Positions 32,701-46,127 of a DNA stretch of 64,000 nt are shown here, piece after piece. Position 1 is the stretch's first letter. Each line of letters starts with the position of its first letter. A model generated the notes under the pieces. It was not told the DNA's origin, did not search any database, and saw nothing but the letters and a program-made list of their open reading frames with translations. This DNA comes from Enchytraeus crypticus (taxonomy: Eukaryota > Annelida > Clitellata > Enchytraeida > Enchytraeidae): NCBI GenBank assembly GCA_905160935.1, contig CAJHZI010000770.1, forward strand, positions 1 to 64,000, in the 5' to 3' direction. The position numbers were made by a program, and so were the translations under genes.

Positions 32701-35700
32701 AAATTATCATCCAACCATTCAATGAATAAATCAATCAATCAATCAACCAATCAATACACGATTAAATGAATAAATCAATCAATTCATCAATCAATGAATA
32801 AATCAATCAATCAATCAATAAATAAATCAACCAATCAGTAAATCCTAAATATCACACTCAACTGTTTATATCTTATAATAATTTGTTTAATTATATTTAT
32901 ACTGAATATCTAATTTGCAAATTATTAGCTGAATATAAACTGCTCAGTAATAAATATATGGAAAAAAATGGACGATTTGTTGTCGCAAGTACAAGCTACA
33001 TCCATATTATCATCATTATCATCAACATCATCATCAATTTAATACCAGAATAACTATGGTCGAGACACCAATGAGTCTTCACTTTTCCTCACTGGTCCAC
33101 ACCATATCATCATCAGTCGATCTCCTATAATCTTTTCTATTCGTTTTAGAAAATTTTATAGTAAATTTTGGTGCCTAGGCACTCACCAACCGTATTCCCT
33201 TCTGACGTTGGTTTAGAACTTAGTGCTTTAGTAGCCTCTTACGACACGTGCAGTCCCTAGTTGGTCTATTCTTCAGCAACCCGGACACAATACGGTGAAA
33301 TGCACGAAATAACTTAAAGAATTATAATAGAAGAGATAAGAAGCGAGGACTGACCACTGAACAGCGAAGACATGATGTCATTCACTATACCTGCTATATC
33401 TGGATTCTCCTGCGCAACAACAACAACATCAAACATTACTCTTCCTATTTACTCCATGACAAATAACAGCGCATTAAAACAAAGTTTTAACAATAAGAAT
33501 AATAATAAAGGTTTAAATTCCGTTTCCTCATCCAGGGATGATGTCAGGGACGTCCCCACAGCACACATCACTACAGATCAATGCACCTAAACCAATCTGC
33601 AAAAGAAATGTGCTAAGAAGCAGTAAGGCCCTAAACGAAAGCCAGTCCCGTGATCAAAAAATGGTCAAGGTAGATTGATTATGTCTATGGTGGGAAGAGG
33701 TAAGTCTTAAGCTTGCTAGAGAAAGCTAAAAGAGAAAAACAAGAGCGAAGATTAGCAGGTAAAGAGTTCCAGATTGTGGGTGATACGTCAGAAATAATAG
33801 CTAACAATATCTAACAATATACTAACATATCTTTGTCAAGCAAAACATAATATGCAAATGACACCTTAGAAACCACCAATGAAACTATTACACCCGGTTA
33901 CACAATTAAGTCAGTCAATTTAAACCATGACTTCTCCAGTTCTCTTTGAATCAAATTATGAACTGTAATTAATATTTAACTATTATTGTAATGCTTATAA
34001 AGCTTACAATTATTATTGATCTCTTTCTCTAAAGTCGTCTCGAAGACCGAGTTCGGCCATGACACTGCTATATAAGTTTTCGTTGTTAATAACAATAACA
34101 ATATTATTACCTGTGTAGTAGTAGCAGCAGTGCCTGTAGCCTGTGGGGCTTGGTTAGCCTGGTGCTGGGCGGCTAGAGAGGCCCTGAGAGCGGTGAAGTG
34201 ACGAGAGTGGCAGGGGAGGTGCGGGTCCACGTGAGGCAGTGTGGGCAGGAACATGTGAGGAGGAAGACCTGGAGCACCAGAGAACTGCTGGGGGGCTCCT
34301 GTACTACTGATGCCTGGTGCTGCTCCTGTATCAATACAGTATGATACAATACAGAGTCAATACAATACAGTTCGATACAATAAAATACAGAGTCAATACA
34401 ATACAGTATGATACAATAAAGAGTCAATACAATACAGTATGATACAATAAATACAGAGTCAATACAATATAATACAGTATGATACAATACAACAGAGTTA
34501 ATACAATACAGTATGATACAATACAGAGTCAATACAATACAGTATGATACAATAAAATACAGAGTTAATACAATACAGTATGATACAATACAGAGTCAAT
34601 ACAATACAGTATGATACAATAAATACAGAGTCGATACAATACAGTATGATATAATACAGAGTCAATACAATACAGTATGATACAATAAATACAGAGTCAA
34701 TACAATACAGTATGATACAATAAAATACAGAGTCAATATAATACAGTATGATGCAATAAAATACAGAGTCAATACAATATAATATAGCATGATACAATAA
34801 AATATAGAGTCAATACAATACAGTATGATACAATAAATACAGAGTCAATACAATACAGTATGATACAATACAGAGTAAATACAATACAGTATGATACAAT
34901 ACAGAGTCAATACAATACAGTATGATACAATACAGAGTCAATACAATACAGTATGATACAATAAATACAGAGTCAATACAATACAGTATGATACACTACA
35001 CAGTCAATACAATACAGTATGATACAATAAAATACAGAGTCAATACAATACAATACAGTATGATACAATAAAATACAGAGTCAATACAATACAGTATGAT
35101 ACAATAAATGCAGCGTCAATACAATACAGAGTCAATACAATACAGTTCGATACAATAAAATACAGTAATACAATACAGATACAATATACAGAGTCAATAC
35201 AATATAATACAGTATGATACAATAAAATACAGAGTCAATACAATACAATACAGTACGATACAATATACAGAGTCAATACAATATAATACAGTATGATACA
35301 ATAAAATACAGAGTCAATACAATACAATACAGTACGATACAATATACAGAGTCAATACAATATAATACAGTATGATACAATAAAATACAGAGTCAATACA
35401 ATACAATACAGTACGATACAATATACAGAGTCAATACAATATAATACAGTATGATACAATAAAATACAGAGTCAATACAATATAATACAGTATGATACAA
35501 TAAAATACAGAGTCAATACAATACAATACAGTATGATACAATAAAATACAGATACAATAACACACAGAGTCAATACAATACAATACAATACAGTATGATA
35601 CAATAAAATACAGTCAATACAATAAAATACAGTACGATACAATAAAATATAGAGTCAATACAATATAATACAGTAGGATACAATATTTAAAATACAGAGC

Positions 35701-37010
35701 CAACTCCAGTGGAAACAAAGAATCAACTAAAAGTAAACCAGTTAATGTGATAATCAATCAATCAATAATTGTTGAACATCCACAGGTTCCTTAGCATAAG
35801 GCAATGTCAGGGACGTCTCTTGCAGTCTCTACAAGAGCAGGCGCCAAAGCACCACACGATGACGATTGGGTACACAGAGACCACAAGATAATGGTAGAAA
35901 TATAAATAGCTAAAAGCTTTCTTCTAACGACAGGTTTCTAAAATCGGTCGTATCTCGTCTTTAATAATCAGAGGCATACCTGTTGTACTATTAGCCGTAC
36001 TACTGCTTGCACTACCGTTTGTACTGCTTGTACTACCGTTTGTACTGCTTATACTACCGCTTGTACTACCGTTTGCACTGTTTATACTACCGCTTGTACT
36101 ACCGTTTGTACTACCGTTTGTACTGCTTGTACTACCGTTTGTACTCTTTATACTACCGCTTGTACTATCATTTGTACTACCGTTTGTACTGTTTGTACTA
36201 CCGTTTGTACTGCTAGTTGTACTGCTTGTACTACCGTTTGTACTGCTAGTTGTACTGCCAGTAGTACCGCTAGATGTACTTGACGCAGCAGGAGGCTGAA
36301 TGGTCCCATCTGGTCCAACTACAAACACTGCACAGACACAATCAATCAATAAATCAATCAATAAATCAATCAAACAATTACTCAGTTCAAATGAAACTTG
36401 ATTAATCATCCGTCAATGCAATGACTTATGTTTTTCTCTCTCTTTCAATCTCTAGTGCTTTACTAAGAGCTGCCAAGAGGCAGGTCCAAGGTACATATTC
36501 GCACTCACGGCTTGCTTTCACACTACATATTGAGCACTTCATGGATCATCAACTTAATCCTTTCACAAAAGACTATGACTTACCCTATGACGCCGATTGC
36601 TTGGGAAAAATATGTCTTCTGAAGTGGATTACAAATGCCTTCTTAAGTTTTTGCTCTTTAAGTCCTTTAAAGTGCAAAATCTATCGGCTGGAGCCAATGG
36701 CGAAGTCGGTAAGATACTCGACCGTGGATCAGTATGTGCGGGGTTCAAATCCTGGGCTTGCCCGTCACTGACATTGCTTTCGAGTGAAGAAACTGACGTT
36801 AACATTAGCTTTAGCTTTTTTAAGTGTCGCCTTTTACGACACGTGCAGTTAACAATTGGTTGCACTAAGATTTAAATATTAAATTTCATAATGATTGAAG
36901 TGGGAGCATAGAGGGCAGAAGCATTGTGGAAAGTAGACGTATCTAATTGCTTAGTTCACGAGAGAAAGAGAGACAGAGAGAGAGAGAGACAGAGTGAGAG
37001 AAAGTGATAC

Positions 37011-37046
<36 letters not shown>

Positions 37047-37282
37047 TGAGGGAGATATATAGTCCTAGAGATGCATTGAGAGAGAGAAAGAGAGAGAGAC
37101 AGAGAGAGTGAGGGAGATATACAGTACAGTCCTAGAGATGCAATGAGAGAGAGAAAGAGAGACCTTGTTGTTGTTGCTGTTGTTGTTGCTGTTGTTGTTG
37201 TTGAGGTCTAGCAGCAGACTGAGCCATGCCCATGATGTTCTGTATAAAAGCCTGCGCTGCAGCCTCCTGATCTCCCTGTCCT

Positions 37283-37323
<41 letters not shown>

Positions 37324-40300
37324 GCAATCAGTCAATCAATCAATAAGTCAATGAAATCAATCAATCAATTTATTTATTTATCAATCAATCAACCAATAAA
37401 TCAATCAGTCAATGAATCAGTCATTTAATGAGTAAATTAATGAATAAACCAATAAGCCAAATCAATGAAAGAATTACTCAATCAATCAGTTAACGAGTCA
37501 GCTAATAAGCTAATAAGTCAACAGCGTGACAGCGGTCATAGTTTACTCGCTTAGCAGGATAGCTGCAGAGATAAGAACAACTTGAGATTTAACAAGCAAC
37601 CGAACAGTCAATCAAACAATCAAACAGTTAATCATCCTGTCTGAAATACAAGTAATAATTGGATAAATATATTTCATAATGCTTAGTATCTAAGTTTCGA
37701 ATGGAAACGTCATCACTCATCGACAGAACACTAGTAAAACTAATAAACTAGTAAACACTAACCAGGGCCGAAGTGAGCTGCAGACTGTTGTTGTTGTTGT
37801 TGACCCATTGACCCGCCCGCCATGTCGAAGACCATGTGAATGCCCGGTGGGCCCCCCATGAAGTTACCCCCCATGCTGGAGGGGGGTGGCATGGGTATGG
37901 GCATGCCCCCCGGCCTCATTCCAAACTGAATCCTCGGGCCAAACATGAAACCACCCCCCACATCACCAAATCTTATCTGAATTAATCAATCAATGAATAA
38001 ATGTTACAATTAATCAATCAAACAAACACTCCATCAAACAATCAGTCAATAGAGCAATCAATAAATGTTACAATTAATTAATCAAAAATTCACTCAAAGC
38101 TATTTCCCTCTTTAAACAGCTTTCTAGATAGAGCTATACGCAGCCGCACTAAGGCTTAGATGTCTCGCAGCTATTTTAACTAAACTTAATAGAGATAACT
38201 AATATTGACCACAGAGCTTCTGAGACTTTGTTAAGAACGAGCAAAACAGAAACTTCTAATTGACTGACTCATCATAACAAAGCATCTAATCCACTAATCT
38301 TCGATTATAAATATTCTAGCTAAAAGTGATTGATTGTATGATTGTTTGATTGATTATTTGGCTGATATAATTATATAATTGCACGCTTAGCCAACAAAAT
38401 GCAAGGCTTCTGTGGATGTCATACCTAACTAGGGTTCAAAGAGTTAGCTCTGATTGCTTGATTGACTGACAGATCGATTGATTGACTGATAGATTGATTG
38501 ACTGATTGATTGACTAATTGATCGATTGACTGACTGACAGATCGATTGATTGACTGATTGTCTGATTGATCGCCTGAATGATAGATTGATTGATTGATTG
38601 ACTGATTGATTGACTGATTGATTGATCGCCTGATTGATTGACAGATTGACTGACTGATTGACTAATCAATTGATTGACTGACAGATTGATTGATTGACTG
38701 ACAGATTAACTGATCGATAGACTGACTGACAGCTTGATTGACTGATATACTGATAGCCACACGCACCTGAGCTCCTGTGCTGGTGCCGGTGCTCGCAGTG
38801 ATTGATTGATTGACTGATATACTGATAGCCACACGCACCTGAACCCCTGTGCTGGTGCCGGTGCTCGCAGTGATTGATTGACTGATATACTGATAGCCAC
38901 ACACACCTGAGCCCCAGTGCTGGTACTGGTGTTAGCATTAATTGATTGATTGATTGATTGATAGACTGATAGCCTGATCGACTGATTGACTGATCGCCAG
39001 ATTGATTGACTTATAGACTGACAGCCACACACACCTGAGCTCCTGTGCTGGTGCCGGTGCTAGCAGTGGCAGGTCTGGACGTCTGACTGCCTGACGACAC
39101 GCCGCTGCCCACAGAGGAGCGACTAGACCCTGTCGCAGCACCGAGTGTGGTCGCTGACTGGCTCGTGTTGGTCGCCTGCTCAGCCGTGCTGGCTGCAGCT
39201 GTCTGTGAGCTCTGAGAGGACGTCTGAGCTTGATGTTGAGCTCCCAGTGGTATGTGAGCCACGTTGATCTACAACATAGACAAATGTATCAATATATATA
39301 CACTGAGTACCAGTGGTATGTGAGCCACGTTGATCTACAGCATAGAGAAATGTATCAATACACATACACTGAGTACCAGTGGTATGTGAGCCACGTTGAT
39401 CTACAGCATAGAGAACTTAATTCATCATCATCATCATCATCATCACCATCACCATCACCATCACCATCACCATCATCATCATCATCGTCATCATCATCAT
39501 CATTTATTGATTGTTAAAGTGACTAATGATTGATTGATGATTGATTGATTGACTAATAGTGATACAGACCTGGACAGGTATGGTCTGCTGCATGACGGCT
39601 GTGGCCCTACCCACAGGGGTGGGATTGGCCCTGAGGACACGGGGAGGGGGGGAGTTAAAGTCTACCATGACGTCACTGAGGTTGTGATAGATGTGACTTA
39701 GGTAGTGCATCAGCTCCGAGCCCAGCTCAAACTCTCTCTGTGCACTCGCTGCGTCCTGCTCAATCAATCAATCAACCTATCAATATATCAATCAATCAAT
39801 CAATCAATTTTGTTTAAGCAATCTATCAATCATACATATAAACGAGTCCATAAAGCAATAAAGCAAATAAGCCAGAAATTAAATAAAGAATCTACCTGTC
39901 CTTCAAATGAACGATCAATTACAGTACATTCAGCATATCAACTAGTACACAATGACATCTGCCCAATCCTAACTAATGAACGAATGAATCCATCATGATA
40001 TTATGGATCTAACATCATATATCTTAACTTCTGTTAAGCAAATGACTCTTCTGTAGTGAAGGGCACAGTGGGGACGTTTCTGACATCCTTACATGTTAAA
40101 AACGAACGTTAAACCCTTGTGATGATTTATACCGTCATTTTCTCTCTCGAATATTTTCTCACATGTCAAAAACGACCGTTAAACCCTTGCGATGAGTCAT
40201 ACCGTCATTTTCTCTCTTTCAGTGTACTGCCTACTGGCAAGTCCACGGCATATTAAGCCTCCACTCATCTCTATCTTCCGTTTACCACTCTACGTCCACA

Positions 40301-43300
40301 TACGAGCAGATCTTTAAATCAGCTATAACATTCCTTTTGATATACCATTATTCCTGAGGGTATTCTGCTTAGGACCATTACTGTAGTATACTGATAAAGA
40401 AAACTATCATTAGATTAGCAATATCAATGTGATAGGAAGGCGATCATGACAGCAGGAGCTACTCTAACGCCAGATACAACTGAGCATCTTGAGCAACAGA
40501 CAGTTAACAAGAAATCATTAAAACACATGCAGTGAGAGGAGACGAGAGAGATAGACAAGTCAGGCTACATACACCGGGCTCTAGTCTAGCGTCCTCTCTC
40601 AGTCGCCGCTGATAGGTGCTCAGGTACGGCCTCACTCTGTCGTTCAGTGTCAACACCTCATCCATCATGTCAGCCAGCTCCGTCACGTTGGGGTTGCTGC
40701 ATCAACACCAGTATATTACATATAGTACACATAACAACATAATTGTGAGGATAAAGTCTAGCCCGTTGAGAAGGAATGAACTTGTTGATTGACAAAGTGA
40801 TTGGTTTAAAGTGTATGACTGAGTAAAAAGCTAATGTTAATGTCAGTTTCCTCACTCAAAAGCGATGTCAGTGAAGTGCCAGCCCAGGATTAGAACCCTG
40901 CACATACTAATCTGAGGTCGAATATCTTACCGACATTGCCACTGGCTCCAGCCAGAGTAACAACATGTAGCTCTTGTTCCTTCTCTCTCAGTGCTCTGCC
41001 TACTGGCAGGTCCATGGTATATAGCGCCTTCACTCATCTCTATCTTCTGTTTCCTTTTCTGTCCACATACGAGTGGATCTTTAAATCATCTATAACATTC
41101 CTGTTAATATACTATTACTCTTGGGGGATTCTGCTTATGACAAGATGGGCCCCCTATGCCTTCCTCAGCTTTGACTAACATCTACTAACATCAACATTTA
41201 ACATTTACAACATCAACACAGTGAAGTAATAACCATGAAAAGACGATGCCAGTTTCCACCACAGTCCACCAAAGTCACTAGCGCCTCATGTATCAAGAGC
41301 GGTTCCTAGTCCATCAAACCTTCAGCTGCCTGGAATCAACGCAATTTAGTAAACTGCTAAAAAGAAACAAGTGGTACCTGGGAGCAGCTTCAGCAGCTGA
41401 TGTAGAAGCACCCGAAGCTGACCCAGCTGCTGTTGATCCAGCTGCTGATGACCCAGTTGCTGATGACCCAGCTGCTGTTGATCCAGCTGCTGATGACCCT
41501 GTTGCTGATGACCCAGCTGCTAATGACCCAGCTGCTGATGACCCAGCTGTTGCTGACCCAGCTGTTGCTGACCCAGCTGTTGAAGACCCAGCAGCTGTTG
41601 ACCCAGCTACAGATGACCCAGCAGTAGGGCCCACATCAGCTGCTGCATTGAGAGCTGCAGGAGAAGACTCGTCAGCCTGCATGGGTTCCTCAGTGACCAC
41701 AAGACTGGACTGGACTGCCTCAGAGCTTTGATCCTCCGTGCTGTCTACAGGTGAAGCACTGGGCCTAGCAGCAGTCGATGATGAGTTCTCGGTGTCTGCA
41801 TTCTGTACACACAGAGCAAGGCTGTAGTGGAGATGTGATAGAAAGAGCTTTATCCCTATATCTCATCCCTGCGTCTCATCCCTACATCTCATCCCTACAT
41901 CTCATCCCTACGTCTCATCCCTACATCTCATCCCTACGTCTCATCCCTATATCTCATCCCTACGTCTCATCCCTACATCTCATCCCTATTCTTATCCCTA
42001 CGTCTCATCCCCACGTCTCATCCCCACGTCTCAACCCTACATCTCAACCCTACGTCACATCCCTACGTCACATCCCTACGTCTCATCCCTGCATCTCAAC
42101 CTTACGTCTCATCCCTGCATCTCATCCCTACGTCTCATCCCTACATCTCAACCCTACGTCTCATACCTACATCTCAACCCTACGTAACTTCGCTACGTCA
42201 CATCCCTACGTCTCATCCCTGCATCTCTACCATACGTCTCATCCCTACGTCTCATCCCAACATCTCATCCCTACGTCTCATCCCTACATCTCAACCCTAC
42301 TTCTCATCCCTACGTCTCATCCCTACATCTCATCCCTACATCTCATCCCCACGTCTCATCCCTACATCTCATAGGCATGAAGTGTTTGAAGGTAACTATT
42401 AGACAAGCAGACACTATGACTCACCTCAAACCTGTCTAACGCTTGCTGAGCTGATCTCATCATGCTCCTCACTGTGCTCAGCCTAGAGCCTGACTCTGTT
42501 CTACCGGCCACGCCTCCTCGTCCTGCCACGCCCCCCTGTGTAGCATCCACGTTTATGTGCACGTCCAGCGACGAGCCGTCAGCCTGAGTCAAACAATCAA
42601 TCAGTCAATCAATCAATCCATCAATCAACCAATCAATGAATCAATCCATCAATCAATCAATCAGTCAATAAATCAACCAATCAATCAATCAATCCACCAA
42701 TCAATCATTCAGTGAATCAATCAGTCACAGTCTACACCTTTAGGTAGGCAATCTGTCAGTCGACATCATCTCAAATGAATCGAAAAATTAATGACTCAAT
42801 GAACAAAGAACTGAATGAAATGAATAATCACTAAAATTCAGCCCACATGCTGCCAAAGTTATATGTGTGTCCAGCAAAAAGCTGTAAACAAGTATCATCA
42901 ATCAATCAATCAATCAATCGTGCCTGTGCTACAGAACTCCTGTACTACACCTGTGTTAAATACACACCTGTGTAACTACACACCTGTGCTACTGCACTCA
43001 TGCGCTACACCTGTGTTAAATACACACCTGTGTAACTACACACCTGTGCTACTGCACTCATGCGCTACACCTGTGTTAAATACACACCTGTGTAACTACA
43101 CACCTGTGCTACTGCACTCATGCGCTACACCTGTGTTAAATACACACCTGTGTAACTACACACCTGTGCTACTGCACTCATGCGCTACACCTGTGTTAAA
43201 TACACACCTGTGTAACTACACACCTGTGCTACTGCACTCATGCGCTACACCTGTGTTAAATACACACCTGTGCAACTACACTCATGCCTGTGCTACTGCA

Positions 43301-46063
43301 CTCATGCGCTACACCTGTGTTAAATACACACCTGTGCAACTACACACCTGTGCTACTGCACTCATGCGCTACACCTGTGTAACTACACACCTGTGCTAAC
43401 TACACACCTGTGCTACTGCACTCATGTGCTACTGCTACACCTGTGTAACTACACACCTGTGCAACTACACACCTGTGCTACTGCACTCATGCGCTACACC
43501 TGTGTAACTACACACCTGTGCAACTACACACCTGTGCTACTGCCCTCATGCGCTACACCTGTGTAACTACACACCTGTGCAACTACACACCTGTGCTACT
43601 GCACTCATGCGCTACACCTGTGTAACACACCTGTGCTACACATGCCACCTGTACACACCTGTGCAACTACACACCTGTGCTACTGCACTCATGCGCTACA
43701 CCTGTGTAACTACACCCCTGTGCAACTACACACCTGTGCTACTGCACTCATGCGCTACACCTGTGTAACTACACACCTGTGCAACTACACACCTGTGCTA
43801 CTGCACTCATGCGCTACACCTGTGTAACTACACACCTGTGTAACTACACACCTGTGCTACTGCACTCATGTGCTACACCTGTGTTAAATACACACCTGTG
43901 TAACTACACACCTGTGCTACTGCACTCCTGTGCCAATAAAGAAACAAAGCGTGATGGTGGCAGAGAAAGAGAGAGAGAGAGAGAGAGAGAGTGAGAGAGA
44001 GAGACAGACAGTGTGACAGACTCACAGCACTGTGTGTTGTAACCTGAGCATTACGTCCTAGGTCACCCATCCCTGACAACATCTGAGCTAAGATGTTCTA
44101 CAATCAATCAATCATCAAGTTTTACAATCAATAAATCATCGTGCTCTACAATCAATCACTCATCATGTTCTACAATCAATCAATCAATCATCATGTTCTA
44201 CAATCAATCAATCATCATGTTCTACAATCAATCAATCAATCATCAAGTTCTACAATCAATCAATCACCATGTTCTACAATCAATCAATCATCATGTTCTA
44301 CAATCAATCAATCATCATGTTCTACAATCAATCAATAATCCCAAACAACATCAGAGCTACAATGTTCTACAGTCACTCATCCAACCTAATCTGATTAAAC
44401 AATAATCATCTAACCTAAACAAGACAATGAAAAAGATGAGACTGAAAACAAAAGATGGCTGGAGTCAGTGGCGAAGTCGGTACGATACTCGACCGCGGAT
44501 CAGTATGTGCTGGGTTCAATTCCTGTGCTCGACCATCACTGACATCGCTTTCGAGTGATAAAACTGACGTTAACCTTAGCTTTTTAGCTTTAGCTTTTAC
44601 TCATCACTTGCACTACATGTTATGTCTTAATAGTGGAGTCACAACAACAACAGCGACAGTAGTCACTGACCTGCACCCCGTTGCCTCCACCGAAAGTGAA
44701 GGCAGCAGGTCTGGGAGGGGGCTGCCCGTTCCTGCTTGCTGCCCCGTGCTGCTGCTGCCTCTCACTGTGCTGCCTTGCCCCTGCAGGGTCCGGCGCTGAG
44801 CCCCCCCCTCCTGCCTGACTGAGGGGAGGTGGTGCCCTCTGTACCACGTGTATCGTCTTACCATTCACGTCTACACCAGCAATAAATCAATCAATCAATC
44901 AACCAACCAACCAACCAACCAACCAATCAATCAATCAATCGATGGCTCGATGAGTCAGTAAATCAATTAAAGGCTAAAATAAGCTAAAGTTTAACGTCAG
45001 TTTCGTCACTCGAAAGCGTTGTCAGTGACGGGCGTGCCCAGGATTTGAACCCCCATCAACTGATCCGTGGTCGAGTATCTTACCGACATCGCCACTGGCT
45101 CCAGCAATTTAATACTTAATAGGACAATTTGGTCATATCGTCTAGCCATAGCAATCGATGGACAATGATAAGTTACACACACCCACACACACGCGCGCAC
45201 GCTGGTCATCAGAATACCACACAGTTGATCTACACAAGCATCCGTACGCACAGACACACACACAAACACACTGTTGATCAGGCATATCTGTCTGCAGTGA
45301 ACATTGGGCTTCTGAGAATCAGACGAGATCTTCAAGTAAGAACCTCACTGACTGACTGATTCACTGATTGATTGGTGAATTGATTGACTGATTGAATGAA
45401 CGTACCATAGTCATTGATCTTTCTCTCGTCAGTCAGCACCTGTCCTCTATAGATAAGCCTCTGTACATCAGCTCCTATATCCTACACAACCAATCAATCA
45501 ATCAATTAAATCAGCTCCTATATCCTACACAACCAATCAATCAATTAATTAAATCAGCTCCTATATCCTACACAATCAATCATATCAATCAATCAATTAA
45601 ATCAGCCCCATATCGTACACAACCTATCATAAAAGTCAATCAATCAATTAAATCAGCTCCTATATCCTACACAACCAGTCATATCAATCAATCAATTAAA
45701 TCAGCCCCATATCGTACACAACCTATCATAAAAGTCAATCAAACAATTAAATCAACTCCTATATCCTACACAACCAGTCATATCAATCAATCAATCAATC
45801 AATACGTCTACGTTAGATTCACAGATCAATTTAAAGTAACTGCTATTCAACAAAAATCGCTACCATGTCAAATAATAGCAGATTTCAGTTATTTAGCAGT
45901 AATACAAAATTTCAGTAAAAGATTGATATGATAGGATATACATATACAGTTCTCATCAGCACATTTCTTTCGCAGAGTGGTCTGAGTGAACTGATCTGTA
46001 GTGATGTGTGCTGTGGGGACGTCCCTGACATCATCCCTAGATGAGGAAACAGACTTTAAACCT

Positions 46064-46127
<64 letters not shown>

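Noticed and set aside
34173-35222. Minus-strand frames with Tyr/Cys/Ile/Asp/Ser repeats
   Set aside because: The 1.37-kb intronic minisatellite; only 34111-34325 is coding.
41778-43399. Plus-strand frames of 198 and 178 residues
   Set aside because: Translations of the CATCCCTACGTCT and 60-bp satellites within BAG6 introns.
42863-43935. Possible centromeric or other satellite
   Set aside because: A single 1-kb block within one intron; no evidence of wider satellite DNA.
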